Source: Amycolatopsis saalfeldensis
Lineage (GTDB): Bacteria > Actinomycetota > Actinomycetes > Mycobacteriales > Pseudonocardiaceae
Direction: 5' to 3'
Assembly (NCBI RefSeq): GCF_900110575.1
Contig: NZ_FOEF01000002.1
Coordinates: 124,001 to 188,000 of the forward strand
Length of the DNA stretch: 64,000 nt
Below, one piece after another: positions 18,881-42,198 of the stretch. How positions within the stretch are numbered: the stretch's first letter is position 1; each line of letters begins with the position of its first letter. The notes below the pieces were generated by a model that was not told the DNA's origin, did no database searches, and saw only the letters and a program-made list of their open reading frames with translations. Both the position numbers and the translations under genes were made by a program.

Positions 18881-19941
18881 TCCTGTATTCCCTGGTAGAA
18901 CTCGCGGACCTTCCCGGTGATGAACGTCTGGTCGGCTTCGGTGAGGCCGGTGTAGGTCGGCAGGTAGAGGCCGTCCTCGCTGAACGTGCTGGCGTTCAGT
19001 GCCGGCCAGCCGGGGTCGAGGTAGCCGGGCTGCCTGCTCATCGGCTTGAAGAACAACCGGGTCTCGATCCCCGCGGCGGCCAGGAATGCACGCAGCTCGT
19101 CACGGCGCTCGGCGCGCAGGTCGTACATCCACAGCACATCGCGCGCCGGCATCAGGGTGATGCCGCTGATCCCGGCGAGCCCTTCGTCGTAGCGTTTTTC
19201 GATGTCCCGGCGCAGGGCGAGGATTTCGTCGAGCTGCTCGGTCTGCGCCAGCGCGACGGCGGCCTGCATGCTCGTCATGCGGAAGTTGTAGCCGAGCTTC
19301 TTGTGCAGGAAGGTGTGCCCGGAGTCGAACGCCATCCCGCGCAGGTGGGCCAGCTGCCCGGCCAGGTGCGGATCGCGCGTCAGGCAGATCCCGCCCTCGC
19401 CGGAGGTGATGATCTTGTTGCCGAACAACGAGAAACACGCGATGTCACCGACCGGGCGGACGCCGTGCGCCTCGGCCGAATCCTCGACCACGCGCAGGTT
19501 GTACTCGTAGGCCAGCTTCATGATCGCGTCCATGTCGCAGCGCCGCCCGTAGATGTGCACGGGCATGATCACCTTGGTGCGCGGCGTGATCTTCGCTTCG
19601 ATCTTCGAGACGTCGATGTCGAGATCGTCGCCGCAGTCCACGAAGACCGGGGTGGCGCCGGTGTAGGTCACCGCCCAGGCCGAGGCGATCATGGTGAACT
19701 CCGGCACGATCACCTCGTCGCCGGGGCCGATGCCGAGCGCCCGCAGCGCCAGGGTGAGCGCGGTGGTCCCGGACGAACAGGCGACGCCGTGGGCGATCCC
19801 GTTGTAGTCCGCGAACGCCTGCTCGAACCGCTTCACGAACGGGCCCTGGGAGGAGAGCCAGCCGTCGCCGACGGTCCGGGTCACGTATTCCAGCTCGCGC
19901 CCTTCGAGCCAGGGCTGGGAAACCGGGTAGTGGATCGCCAT
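18877..19941 (-). CDS. PLP-dependent sugar aminotransferase, NysDII/AmphDII or perosamine-synthase type
   Basis: A 354-residue DegT/DnrJ/EryC1-family enzyme, matching the roughly 350 residues of mycosamine aminotransferases and GDP-perosamine synthases. SSGTTAL near residues 56-62 is the phosphate-binding loop, D154 in VVEDSAEAHG contacts the pyridine nitrogen, and K176 in FGNKIITSGEGG is the Schiff-base lysine. The expected reaction is transamination of a GDP-keto-6-deoxymannose with glutamate as donor. Position C3 (mycosamine) is favoured because the next gene looks like a mycosaminyltransferase; C4 (perosamine) is the alternative. The stop overlaps the P450 start by 4 bp, and the glycosyltransferase stop lies 37 nt upstream, so all three form one operon. 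A GAGGAG sits close upstream of the ATG. The GDP-mannose 4,6-dehydratase needed earlier in the pathway is not in this window. Confidence 0.92.
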   Translation of the reverse strand: MAIHYPVSQPWLEGRELEYVTRTVGDGWLSSQGPFVKRFEQAFADYNGIAHGVACSSGTTALTLALRALGIGPGDEVIVPEFTMIASAWAVTYTGATPVFVDCGDDLDIDVSKIEAKITPRTKVIMPVHIYGRRCDMDAIMKLAYEYNLRVVEDSAEAHGVRPVGDIACFSLFGNKIITSGEGGICLTRDPHLAGQLAHLRGMAFDSGHTFLHKKLGYNFRMTSMQAAVALAQTEQLDEILALRRDIEKRYDEGLAGISGITLMPARDVLWMYDLRAERRDELRAFLAAAGIETRLFFKPMSRQPGYLDPGWPALNASTFSEDGLYLPTYTGLTEADQTFITGKVREFYQGIQE

Positions 19942-19978
19942 CGTCTCCTCGTTCTTCCGGGGTGGTTCTTCCGGGTGG

Positions 19979-21355
19979 TCACTGCAGGGACGGGGAGGCG
20001 AGCACGACGTCGGCCGCAGCTTCCCGACCGCCCGCTTCCCGTTGCTGTACGGCGAAATGCTCGGCCCGCGCCCGGAAGGAGTCCTCGCCGATCACCCGGG
20101 TGAGCTTGTCGGCCACGTCGTCGGGATCGATCGTCTCGGGCCGGTCGAGGGTGAGGCTGACGCCGAAGTCCTCGCCGCGGATCGCCTGGTCGTGGCAGTC
20201 GACCCAGAGCGGGCGCACCACCAGCGGCTTGCCGAAGTAAAGTCCTTCGTGGTAGCCGTTTCCGCCGGCGTGGGTGAAGAACACCTTGACGCTGGGATGC
20301 GCCAGGACGTCGAGCTGCGACGGCACCCAGGTTTCGACCCGCAGGTTGGCGGGCAGCTCGGCCGGCAGGAACTCCTGCTGATCGGCCGGCAGCTTCCAGA
20401 GGAACTGGTGCTTGCCTTCGAGCCGGCGCGCGACCTCGACCAGCGAGCCGACCTGATCGCGGGTCAGCCGGGTGATCGTGCCGAATCCCATGTAGACGAC
20501 GGAGTCCTGGGCGTCGAGCCAATCGGCGACGCGGCGGTCTTCCGGCGCCTGGGGGAGCGGGGGCACCATCGCGCCCACGAGCCGCATCTTCTCCGGCACC
20601 GGGAAGGGGTAGTCCAGCCCGGCGACCGAGTAGGCCAGGATGCTTTCCGCGGCGTCGATCCGGGCCATCTGTCCGCGGGCCTCGGGGGCGATCCCCAGCT
20701 CCGCGCGGATCGGGCCGTCCTGCGAGACCACCTTCGCCAGCTTGGGACCGAGGAACAGGGCCAGCGTGCGCAGTTTGAAGAGCCGGTTCTCGATCCGCTG
20801 CGCCAGGGACATCCGGTACGGCAGACCTGAATGCGGCACCGGGAAGCTCGGCGGCGTGTAGCTCCTGGAGAACGGGGTGTGCGAGGTCAGCACGTTGCTG
20901 GGCATGAACGGGACGCTCAGGATGAACGGGATCTTCCTGGTGATCGCCAGTTCGACGGCGAACAGGCTGAGGCTCTCGATGACCATCAGGGCGGGCTGGA
21001 TCTTGTCGACCGCGGTTTCCAATGCCCGGTACTTGCCCACGCGCAGCTTCGGGTCCACTGTGTGCCGGAGGACCGCGGCGTGGGCTTTGAAGCGCGAAGA
21101 CTGGGTCACCGCCCGGTAGGTCTCGTCGTCCCAGGTCACCGCGGACATCTCGGGCACCACCTCGCCGAGCGAGGCGAACTCCACCGGAGTCCCGCCGCCG
21201 ATGCCTTCGATCTCGCCGCGGCGGGGCTCGTCGGTGGCGAACCAGAGGTCTTCCACCCCGCGGCCGGACAGCTCCGCGGCGAGGATCAGCAGCGGGTTGA
21301 GCAGGCCGCTTTCGGGGGAGCTGACGAGCAGGATCGGCCGGCGGGTCGAGTCCAT
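19979..21355 (-). CDS. Glycosyltransferase, NysDI/AmphDI-type (aminosugar transfer to macrolide)
   Basis: A 458-residue GT-B enzyme of the UGT/GT1 family. The N-terminal half contains PILLVSSPESGLLNPLL and a PEMSAVTWDDETYR segment that I recognise from polyene mycosaminyltransferases. The C-terminal donor site carries the THAGGNGYHEGL motif (HAGG at 362-365). It probably transfers the aminosugar made with the neighbouring aminotransferase to a hydroxyl of the finished polyketide. The ATG at 21355 is preferred over the in-frame GTG at 21361 because GGAAAGG (complement of 21364-21370) lies 8 nt upstream of the ATG. It is the first gene of the minus-strand sugar/P450 operon and diverges from the starter operon across a 212-bp gap. 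Sugar and acceptor position are inferred from family resemblance. Confidence 0.9.
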   Translation of the reverse strand: MDSTRRPILLVSSPESGLLNPLLILAAELSGRGVEDLWFATDEPRRGEIEGIGGGTPVEFASLGEVVPEMSAVTWDDETYRAVTQSSRFKAHAAVLRHTVDPKLRVGKYRALETAVDKIQPALMVIESLSLFAVELAITRKIPFILSVPFMPSNVLTSHTPFSRSYTPPSFPVPHSGLPYRMSLAQRIENRLFKLRTLALFLGPKLAKVVSQDGPIRAELGIAPEARGQMARIDAAESILAYSVAGLDYPFPVPEKMRLVGAMVPPLPQAPEDRRVADWLDAQDSVVYMGFGTITRLTRDQVGSLVEVARRLEGKHQFLWKLPADQQEFLPAELPANLRVETWVPSQLDVLAHPSVKVFFTHAGGNGYHEGLYFGKPLVVRPLWVDCHDQAIRGEDFGVSLTLDRPETIDPDDVADKLTRVIGEDSFRARAEHFAVQQREAGGREAAADVVLASPSLQ

Positions 21356-21474
21356 GGGCACTACCTTTCCGCGCTGCGCGGGTGGCTTCGGAGTCCGAGA
21401 CCCTGCCTTTGTCCCACGGGGCGGCCCGGCAAATCACTAGAGCCGGCCGATTCCTCGCACCGGGCCCGCGGTTT

Positions 21475-21490
21475 CTGGGGGTTTCCTTGG
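21475..21490. promoter_or_regulatory. Candidate PAS-LuxR (PimM/NysRIV-type) operator
   Basis: CTGGGGGTTTCCTTGG matches 13 of 16 positions of the palindromic consensus CTVGGGAWWTCCCBAG, which I recall for the polyene-cluster activator PimM and its relatives. It sits in the divergent gap beside polyene-type sugar genes, a plausible place for such a site. No regulator gene of this family is in the window, so the assignment is tentative. Confidence 0.4.
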
Positions 21491-21550
21491 TGGTGACCGC
21501 GAACACTGGGCACCGGGCACCCCGGAGTGCCGTGTTGTCTCTCGAAGTCG

Positions 21551-21560
21551 AAGGAAGAGG
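21551..21560 (+). promoter_or_regulatory. Ribosome binding site deciding the ligase start
   Basis: AAGGAAGAGG lies 7 nt before ATG 21568. It argues against the long in-frame extension that begins at 21382. Confidence 0.65.
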
Positions 21561-21567
21561 TTCGGCC

Positions 21568-22974
21568 ATGGCGAAGATCTGCGGCGCCGACAGTGTCCGC
21601 ACTCTCGAGGAGTGGGAAGCCGACGCGGTCCGGATGGCAGGCGAGCTGCGGGACCGCGGGGTGCGCCGGTCCGACCGGGTGCTGCTCAAGGCGGAGAACT
21701 CACCGGGTTACCTCACCGCGCTGCTCGCGCTGATGCACCTCGGCGCCTCGATCGTGCTCATCGACTACCAGGAGCGGCCCGAGACCACCGCCCGCCTGAT
21801 CGCCCAGGCCCGCGTGAAGGTCTGCATCAGCGGCGATACCACGGTCCTGCCCGAGCTGGACATCCTGGGCTTCACCATCTACGAGCTCCAGCTGTACTCC
21901 GCCGGCCGCACCGCGACCGCGGCGGAGCTGGACGTCCAGCCGTGGTGCGACCTCCCCGACGGCCTGCTCATGTTCTCCTCCGGCTCGACCGGCGCGCCGA
22001 AGGCGATCATCAAGTCCGGCGGCTCGTTCCTGGCCAACCTGCGCCGCAACCTCAACCAGGTCGGGCACGTCGCGAGTGACGTGCTGGTGCCGCTGCTGCC
22101 GTTCTCCCACCAGTACGGGCTGTCCATGGTGCTGATCGCCTGGCTCACCCGGTGCTCCCTGGTGGTGGCCCCGTACCGGCGGCTCGACCACGCCCTGCAG
22201 ATGGCCGGGCTGTGCGGGGGGACGGTGTTCGACGCCACCCCCGCGACCTACCGCAGCATGCTCAACATCGCCCGCCGCCGGCCCGTGCTGATGCGGGTGC
22301 TCGCCGAGGCGCGGATGCTCTGCGCCGGCGCCGCACCCCTGGACCCGGGCCTGGTGGACCGTTACGCCGACGAGGTCGGGCACCACCTGCTCGACAGCTA
22401 CGGCAGCACCGAACTGGGCAACGTCTCGTTCGCGACGCTGGACAACCCGGTCGCCTGCGGGCGCGCGGTCGAGGGCGTGCGGCTGGCCGTGGTGGACGAC
22501 GAGGGCGCCGAGCTGCCCGCCGGCGAGGTCGGCGAGGTCATGGTGCTCACCCCGGACGTCATGGCCGGTTACCTCGGCGAGGACGGCGAGGTCCAGCCGA
22601 TCAGCCGGGGCTGGTACCCGAGCGGCGACTTCGGCCGCCTGACCGAAGACGGCAGCCTGGTCATCCTGGGCCGCAAGCGCGCGGTCCACCGCATGGGCTA
22701 CACCCTCTACCCCGAGATGATCGAACGGCGGATGGCGGAGGCCGGCTGCGTCGCCAAGATCATCGCGATCCCGTGCGAGCGCCGGGGCAGTGAGCTGATC
22801 GCCTTCGTCGAGGACGACGAGGACCGCGGACCGGACCACTGGCGCGCCGTGGCCAGGACGGCGCTGGCCGACTACGAGGTGCCCGACCGGATGGTCGTCA
22901 TCGACAGTTTTCCGCTCAACGGCAACGGGAAGCCCGACAGCAAGCGGCTCCAGGAGCTGGCGGTCTCGGCGTGA
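21568..22974 (+). CDS. AMP-forming acyl ligase (starter activation)
   Basis: A 468-residue ANL-superfamily adenylating enzyme. Motifs: P-loop SSGSTGAPK at 137-145, YGSTE at 278-282, SGDFGRL at 352-358, and catalytic Lys455 in NGNGKPDSKR. It should form an acyl-AMP and then an acyl-CoA or acyl-ACP. The N-terminus is short for the family, but the chosen ATG has a strong ribosome binding site and the upstream frame has non-coding codon use. The stop codon overlaps the next start (GTGA), which couples it to the stand-alone acyltransferase. Together with the bare loading ACP at 25855 this suggests activation of the polyketide starter. By analogy with guanidinobutyrate-started macrolides, a candidate substrate is the acid derived from the amide made by the flavoenzyme at 23933. 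The substrate is not readable from sequence. Confidence 0.9.
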   Translation: MAKICGADSVRTLEEWEADAVRMAGELRDRGVRRSDRVLLKAENSPGYLTALLALMHLGASIVLIDYQERPETTARLIAQARVKVCISGDTTVLPELDILGFTIYELQLYSAGRTATAAELDVQPWCDLPDGLLMFSSGSTGAPKAIIKSGGSFLANLRRNLNQVGHVASDVLVPLLPFSHQYGLSMVLIAWLTRCSLVVAPYRRLDHALQMAGLCGGTVFDATPATYRSMLNIARRRPVLMRVLAEARMLCAGAAPLDPGLVDRYADEVGHHLLDSYGSTELGNVSFATLDNPVACGRAVEGVRLAVVDDEGAELPAGEVGEVMVLTPDVMAGYLGEDGEVQPISRGWYPSGDFGRLTEDGSLVILGRKRAVHRMGYTLYPEMIERRMAEAGCVAKIIAIPCERRGSELIAFVEDDEDRGPDHWRAVARTALADYEVPDRMVVIDSFPLNGNGKPDSKRLQELAVSA

Positions 22975-23906
22975 GCGAACCCCGCAGTGCGGTCGCCGTG
23001 GCCTTCCCCGGGATGGGCTCGTCGACGTTCGACGAGGTCGGCCGGTTCATGGTGCTGGACCGCTACGCGCGCCGGCGGATCGCGGTGGCCGACGAGGTGC
23101 TCGGCCGCTCACTGCTCGACGGTTTCCGTGCCGCCCAAGGGGTTTACGACGTCCACGCGCAGGTGGCCTTCCTGGTCAACTCGCTCGCGCTGGCCGACCG
23201 GGCCGAGCAGGAACTGGGGCTGCGTCCCGATTTCTGCGTCGGCGCGAGCGTCGGCCAGCGCGCGGCCGCGGCGTACGCCGGCTCGCTGGACTTCGCCGAC
23301 GCTGTCCGGCTCACCGTCGACCTCGTCCGCTGCGAGGACGAGTATTTCGCCGGTGAGCCGGACGATCTGGTGACGCACTGCTTCGTCCGGGTGCCCGGTC
23401 AGGAGTTTCTGGCGCTGGTCGAAGAGCGGTCCGCCCGGGGGGAGTGGATCGAGATCTCCGGGTATCTCGACGAGGGCGCCTACCTGGTTTCCCTGCGTGC
23501 GGCGCAGCTCGACGACCTCATCGCGGCGGTCCGCGCGCTCGGCGGCTATTCCATGCAGACCATGCGGCCACCGGTGCACGCGCGGCGGTTCACGCCCTTA
23601 CGGCTGAAGGCCGACGCCGAAGTGTTCACCCGCTACCCGCTCGCGGAACCGGCCCTGCCGGTCATCGCCGACCAGGACGGCCGCCGGATCGGCTCGGCCG
23701 CGGAGCTGCGCACCATGCTGCTGGACACCTTCGACCGGCCGATCCACTGGCCGGCCGTGGTCGGGGCGCTGAAGGACGAGGGCGTCTCGACCCTGTACGT
23801 GACGGGCCCCGACCTGCTGTTCCACCGGCTCGACGTGACGGCCGGGAACTTCGAGGTGATCCCGGTGACCCCGAAGACGGCGGCGAAGCCCGTTCCCGTG
23901 CCTTGA
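22971..23906 (+). CDS. Stand-alone acyltransferase (trans loading of the starter ACP)
   Basis: A 311-residue protein with the FabD/AT fold. It has FPGMGSS near residues 12-18, where canonical ATs have FPGQGSQ, a nucleophile Ser93 in GASVGQ instead of GHSxG, and a likely catalytic His203 in PVHARRF at the place of HAFH/YASH. These departures fit ATs that move non-malonyl acyl groups, such as the VinK-type and guanidinobutyryl-CoA:ACP transferases. The start is a GTG overlapping the ligase stop by 3 bp. The PKS at 25855 opens with an ACP but no loading KS or AT, so this enzyme is the obvious loader. Leu210 is encoded by the rare TTA (23598-23600), which may put starter loading under leucyl-tRNA(UUA) control. 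The acyl group transferred is unknown. Confidence 0.85.
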   Translation: MSEPRSAVAVAFPGMGSSTFDEVGRFMVLDRYARRRIAVADEVLGRSLLDGFRAAQGVYDVHAQVAFLVNSLALADRAEQELGLRPDFCVGASVGQRAAAAYAGSLDFADAVRLTVDLVRCEDEYFAGEPDDLVTHCFVRVPGQEFLALVEERSARGEWIEISGYLDEGAYLVSLRAAQLDDLIAAVRALGGYSMQTMRPPVHARRFTPLRLKADAEVFTRYPLAEPALPVIADQDGRRIGSAAELRTMLLDTFDRPIHWPAVVGALKDEGVSTLYVTGPDLLFHRLDVTAGNFEVIPVTPKTAAKPVPVP

Positions 23907-23932
23907 CGCTGCCGGTCCCTTTCGGACTGTCC

Positions 23933-25588
23933 TCAGAAGGGCAGGTCCACCGGGGCGAGTTCGTCGAAGCGGTCGCCGGGGCCGGGGTTCTCCGGGGCGG
24001 TCGCGCCGCCGAGGTGGTCGAGCACTCCCCAGACGGCGTTCAACGCGGTGGTCACGGCGCCCTCGGCGAACCCCGCGGTCCACGAAACATCGTCGCCGCA
24101 AAGGAAGAAGCCGCGCCGCGCGTCGGGTTCCCCGCGCTGCATGAACTGGGTGAACAGGCGCCGCTGATAGCGGTAGTGGCCCGGCAGGCTGGCGCGGAAC
24201 GCCCCCATGAAGTGGGGCTCGCGCTCCCAGGTGACGGTGATCGGGTCGCCGATCACGTGCGAGGCGATGTCGACGTCCGGGTAGATGGCCTTGAGCTGGC
24301 GCAGGACGACGGCGAGGCGCTGGCCGTCGTCGAGGGTGAGCATCTTCGAGGAGTCGTCGTTCCAGCTGTAGGACAGGCACATCACGCCCGGCCGGTCGGG
24401 TCCGTCGTCGAACAGGTACACCCCGCGCGGGCTGCGGTCGGTGAGGGTCATGCCCATCACGTCGCGGCCCGTGCGCGGGTCGGTGTCCCGCCAGAACGGC
24501 CGGTCGGTCAGCACGAACAGCTTGGAGGAGTTCATGTAGTGGGTGCGCTCGACCGCGGTCCACTGTGGAACGCTGAGCAGCTCCGGCGCGCAGTCGATCC
24601 GGCCGAGCAGCGTCCACACGTGCGGGGTGAACACGGCGGCGGCGAAGTCCTGCCGCGCGCCCGAACTGTCCTCGACGGTGATGGCCTCGCCGGTGCGGCT
24701 CAGCCGGGTCACCGACGGGCGGGGGCGGCCCGAGTTGAGCGACGAGAGGGAGGTGCCGGCGGGCCAGTGCGCCAGGCGCCCGGGCGTGCGGGTCCACAGC
24801 CCGGCCGGGACCTGCCGGGCGCCGCCGACGATGCTGACCTGGTCGTCGTCGGCGTGGGTGTAGATGACCCGCAGGATCTCCAGGATCGAGTTCGGGAAGT
24901 CGGTGTCCCAGCCGCCGGTGCCGAAGCCGACCTGGCCGAAGATCTCCCGGGTGCGGAAGGACTCGAAGGCCGAGGACGCCGCCAGGAAGCCGTAGAACGA
25001 CTGATCGTCCATTTCGGTCACCAGCCGGTTCCAGATGGACTTGATCGCCGGGACGTCGCGCCGCCGGATGGCGTCCTCCATCGAGGACAGTTCCGCGCGG
25101 TCCTGCAGCGCCTTGTCCCAGGCGTCGGCGACCGCCTGGTAGTCGGTGGGCAGCTCGTCGGCGGTCCGGACGCGGTGGACGACTCCGCCGAGGTCGAGCA
25201 CCGTGCTCGGCGTGCAGGCCGAGAGCGGATTGGGAAACGGGCGGGTGGCCAGGCCGAGCAGGCCGATGTAGTGGAACAGGGTGCTCGCCGAGGGTGGAAA
25301 ACGCATCGCGCCCAGCTCCGCCAGTGAATCCGGGTGGTCGGCGAAGGCGATCGAGCGCATGCGCCCGCCGAGTTCGCCGGCCTCGTAGAGCACCGGCCGC
25401 AGCCCGAGTCTCATGAGCTCGTACGCGGCGACGAGGCCGGAGACCCCGCCGCCGACCACGGCCACCGGGGTGCCGAGGCGGTGCTCCGGCAGCCGGCCCA
25501 GACCGGCCGGGTGGCTCAGCCAGTCGTCGTAGGCGAAGGGGAAGTCCGGGCCGAACATGGTCATGGGGTGCTGACTGGCCAAGGTCAT
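23933..25588 (-). CDS. Flavin amino acid 2-monooxygenase / amine oxidase family (starter supply)
   Basis: A 551-residue FAD enzyme of the monoamine-oxidase superfamily. The Rossmann motif VVGGGVSG is at 44-51, with Glu69 for the ribose and GGRMRS at 74-79. ELGAMRFPPS at 91-100 matches the conserved segment holding the substrate-carboxylate arginine in tryptophan, phenylalanine, lysine and arginine 2-monooxygenases. The C-terminus has CGDDVSWTAGFAEGA for the flavin. This family oxidatively decarboxylates an amino acid to an amide (for example arginine to 4-guanidinobutyramide, lysine to 5-aminovaleramide). Here it probably supplies the PKS starter. The ATG at 25588 follows GGAGGGG (complement of 25598-25604) with 9-nt spacing. 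It is a lone minus-strand gene converging on the acyltransferase. The amidase expected to free the acid is not in this window. A plain L-amino acid oxidase role is the main alternative. Confidence 0.82.
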   Translation of the reverse strand: MTLASQHPMTMFGPDFPFAYDDWLSHPAGLGRLPEHRLGTPVAVVGGGVSGLVAAYELMRLGLRPVLYEAGELGGRMRSIAFADHPDSLAELGAMRFPPSASTLFHYIGLLGLATRPFPNPLSACTPSTVLDLGGVVHRVRTADELPTDYQAVADAWDKALQDRAELSSMEDAIRRRDVPAIKSIWNRLVTEMDDQSFYGFLAASSAFESFRTREIFGQVGFGTGGWDTDFPNSILEILRVIYTHADDDQVSIVGGARQVPAGLWTRTPGRLAHWPAGTSLSSLNSGRPRPSVTRLSRTGEAITVEDSSGARQDFAAAVFTPHVWTLLGRIDCAPELLSVPQWTAVERTHYMNSSKLFVLTDRPFWRDTDPRTGRDVMGMTLTDRSPRGVYLFDDGPDRPGVMCLSYSWNDDSSKMLTLDDGQRLAVVLRQLKAIYPDVDIASHVIGDPITVTWEREPHFMGAFRASLPGHYRYQRRLFTQFMQRGEPDARRGFFLCGDDVSWTAGFAEGAVTTALNAVWGVLDHLGGATAPENPGPGDRFDELAPVDLPF

Positions 25589-25854
25589 AGCGGGGTGCCC
25601 CTCCGGAGAGAACGCGGCCGGCGACTACTCGGCATGGCGCGGGCCGGCCTCTTGCGCCGGCGTTCCATGCCGCGGCCTGGTGTCGCCGAAGCGTCCCCCA
25701 GCCGTTCGCGGGAAAACACCAGTTCTGGCGGCGGTGACCGGATGGCGTGCGGAAACCGGTGCGTCCTCTAGGAAAAAGTACAGGGTGCGGACTTCTACGA
25801 TCGGGGCCGAAGGCAGTTGGCGGACCAGGGTGCAAAGGTTGGTGGCGCGGCGAT
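25589..25854. promoter_or_regulatory. Divergent intergenic region upstream of the first PKS gene
   Basis: This 266-bp gap must drive both the flavoenzyme (minus) and the PKS operon starting at 25855 (plus). An upstream in-frame ATG at 25747 lacks a ribosome binding site and encodes nothing domain-like. CTAGGAAA at 25768-25775 resembles the left half of a PAS-LuxR operator, but the right half is poor. No convincing promoter hexamers or terminator are visible. Confidence 0.55.
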
Positions 25855-42132
<16,278 letters not shown>

Positions 42133-42198
42133 GGTCAGGGCCGTACACACCCTGCCGTTCACCCCCTGCCGCGACTACGACGTGATGAGGACAAGCCA

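Larger units (their letters stand above)
21356..21567. promoter_or_regulatory. Divergent intergenic region between sugar operon and starter operon
   Basis: This 212-bp region must hold promoters for both the glycosyltransferase operon and the ligase-acyltransferase operon. Codon-like triplets here include AGA, TTG, TCT and ACT, unlike coding DNA in this window, which supports a non-coding assignment. No convincing -35/-10 pair is visible. A candidate PAS-LuxR-type operator lies at 21475-21490. Confidence 0.6.

Noticed and set aside
17669..18898. Plus-strand ORF opposite the P450
   Set aside because: Antisense shadow; the minus strand carries all P450 motifs in order and couples to the aminotransferase.
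18817..20103. Plus-strand ORF opposite the aminotransferase
   Set aside because: No recognisable domain; composition typical of an antisense frame.
21382..21567. N-terminal extension of the acyl ligase
   Set aside because: AGA, TTG, TCT and ACT codons look non-coding, and a strong ribosome binding site precedes ATG 21568.
23444..25327. Plus-strand ORF spanning the AT end and the flavoenzyme
   Set aside because: It runs through two well-supported genes in other frames and has no motifs.
21568..25588. Vicenistatin-type beta-amino acid macrolactam starter pathway
   Set aside because: No glutamate mutase, aminoacyl ligase, decarboxylase or peptidase is present; the amino acid 2-monooxygenase points to an amide/acid route. 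It is not fully excluded, because the flanks are unseen.
25768..25783. Second PAS-LuxR operator upstream of the first PKS
   Set aside because: Left half is good, but only 11 of 16 positions match overall, too weak to call.
25796..25801. TACGAT as a -10 box for the PKS promoter
   Set aside because: No acceptable -35 hexamer at 16-19 bp upstream.
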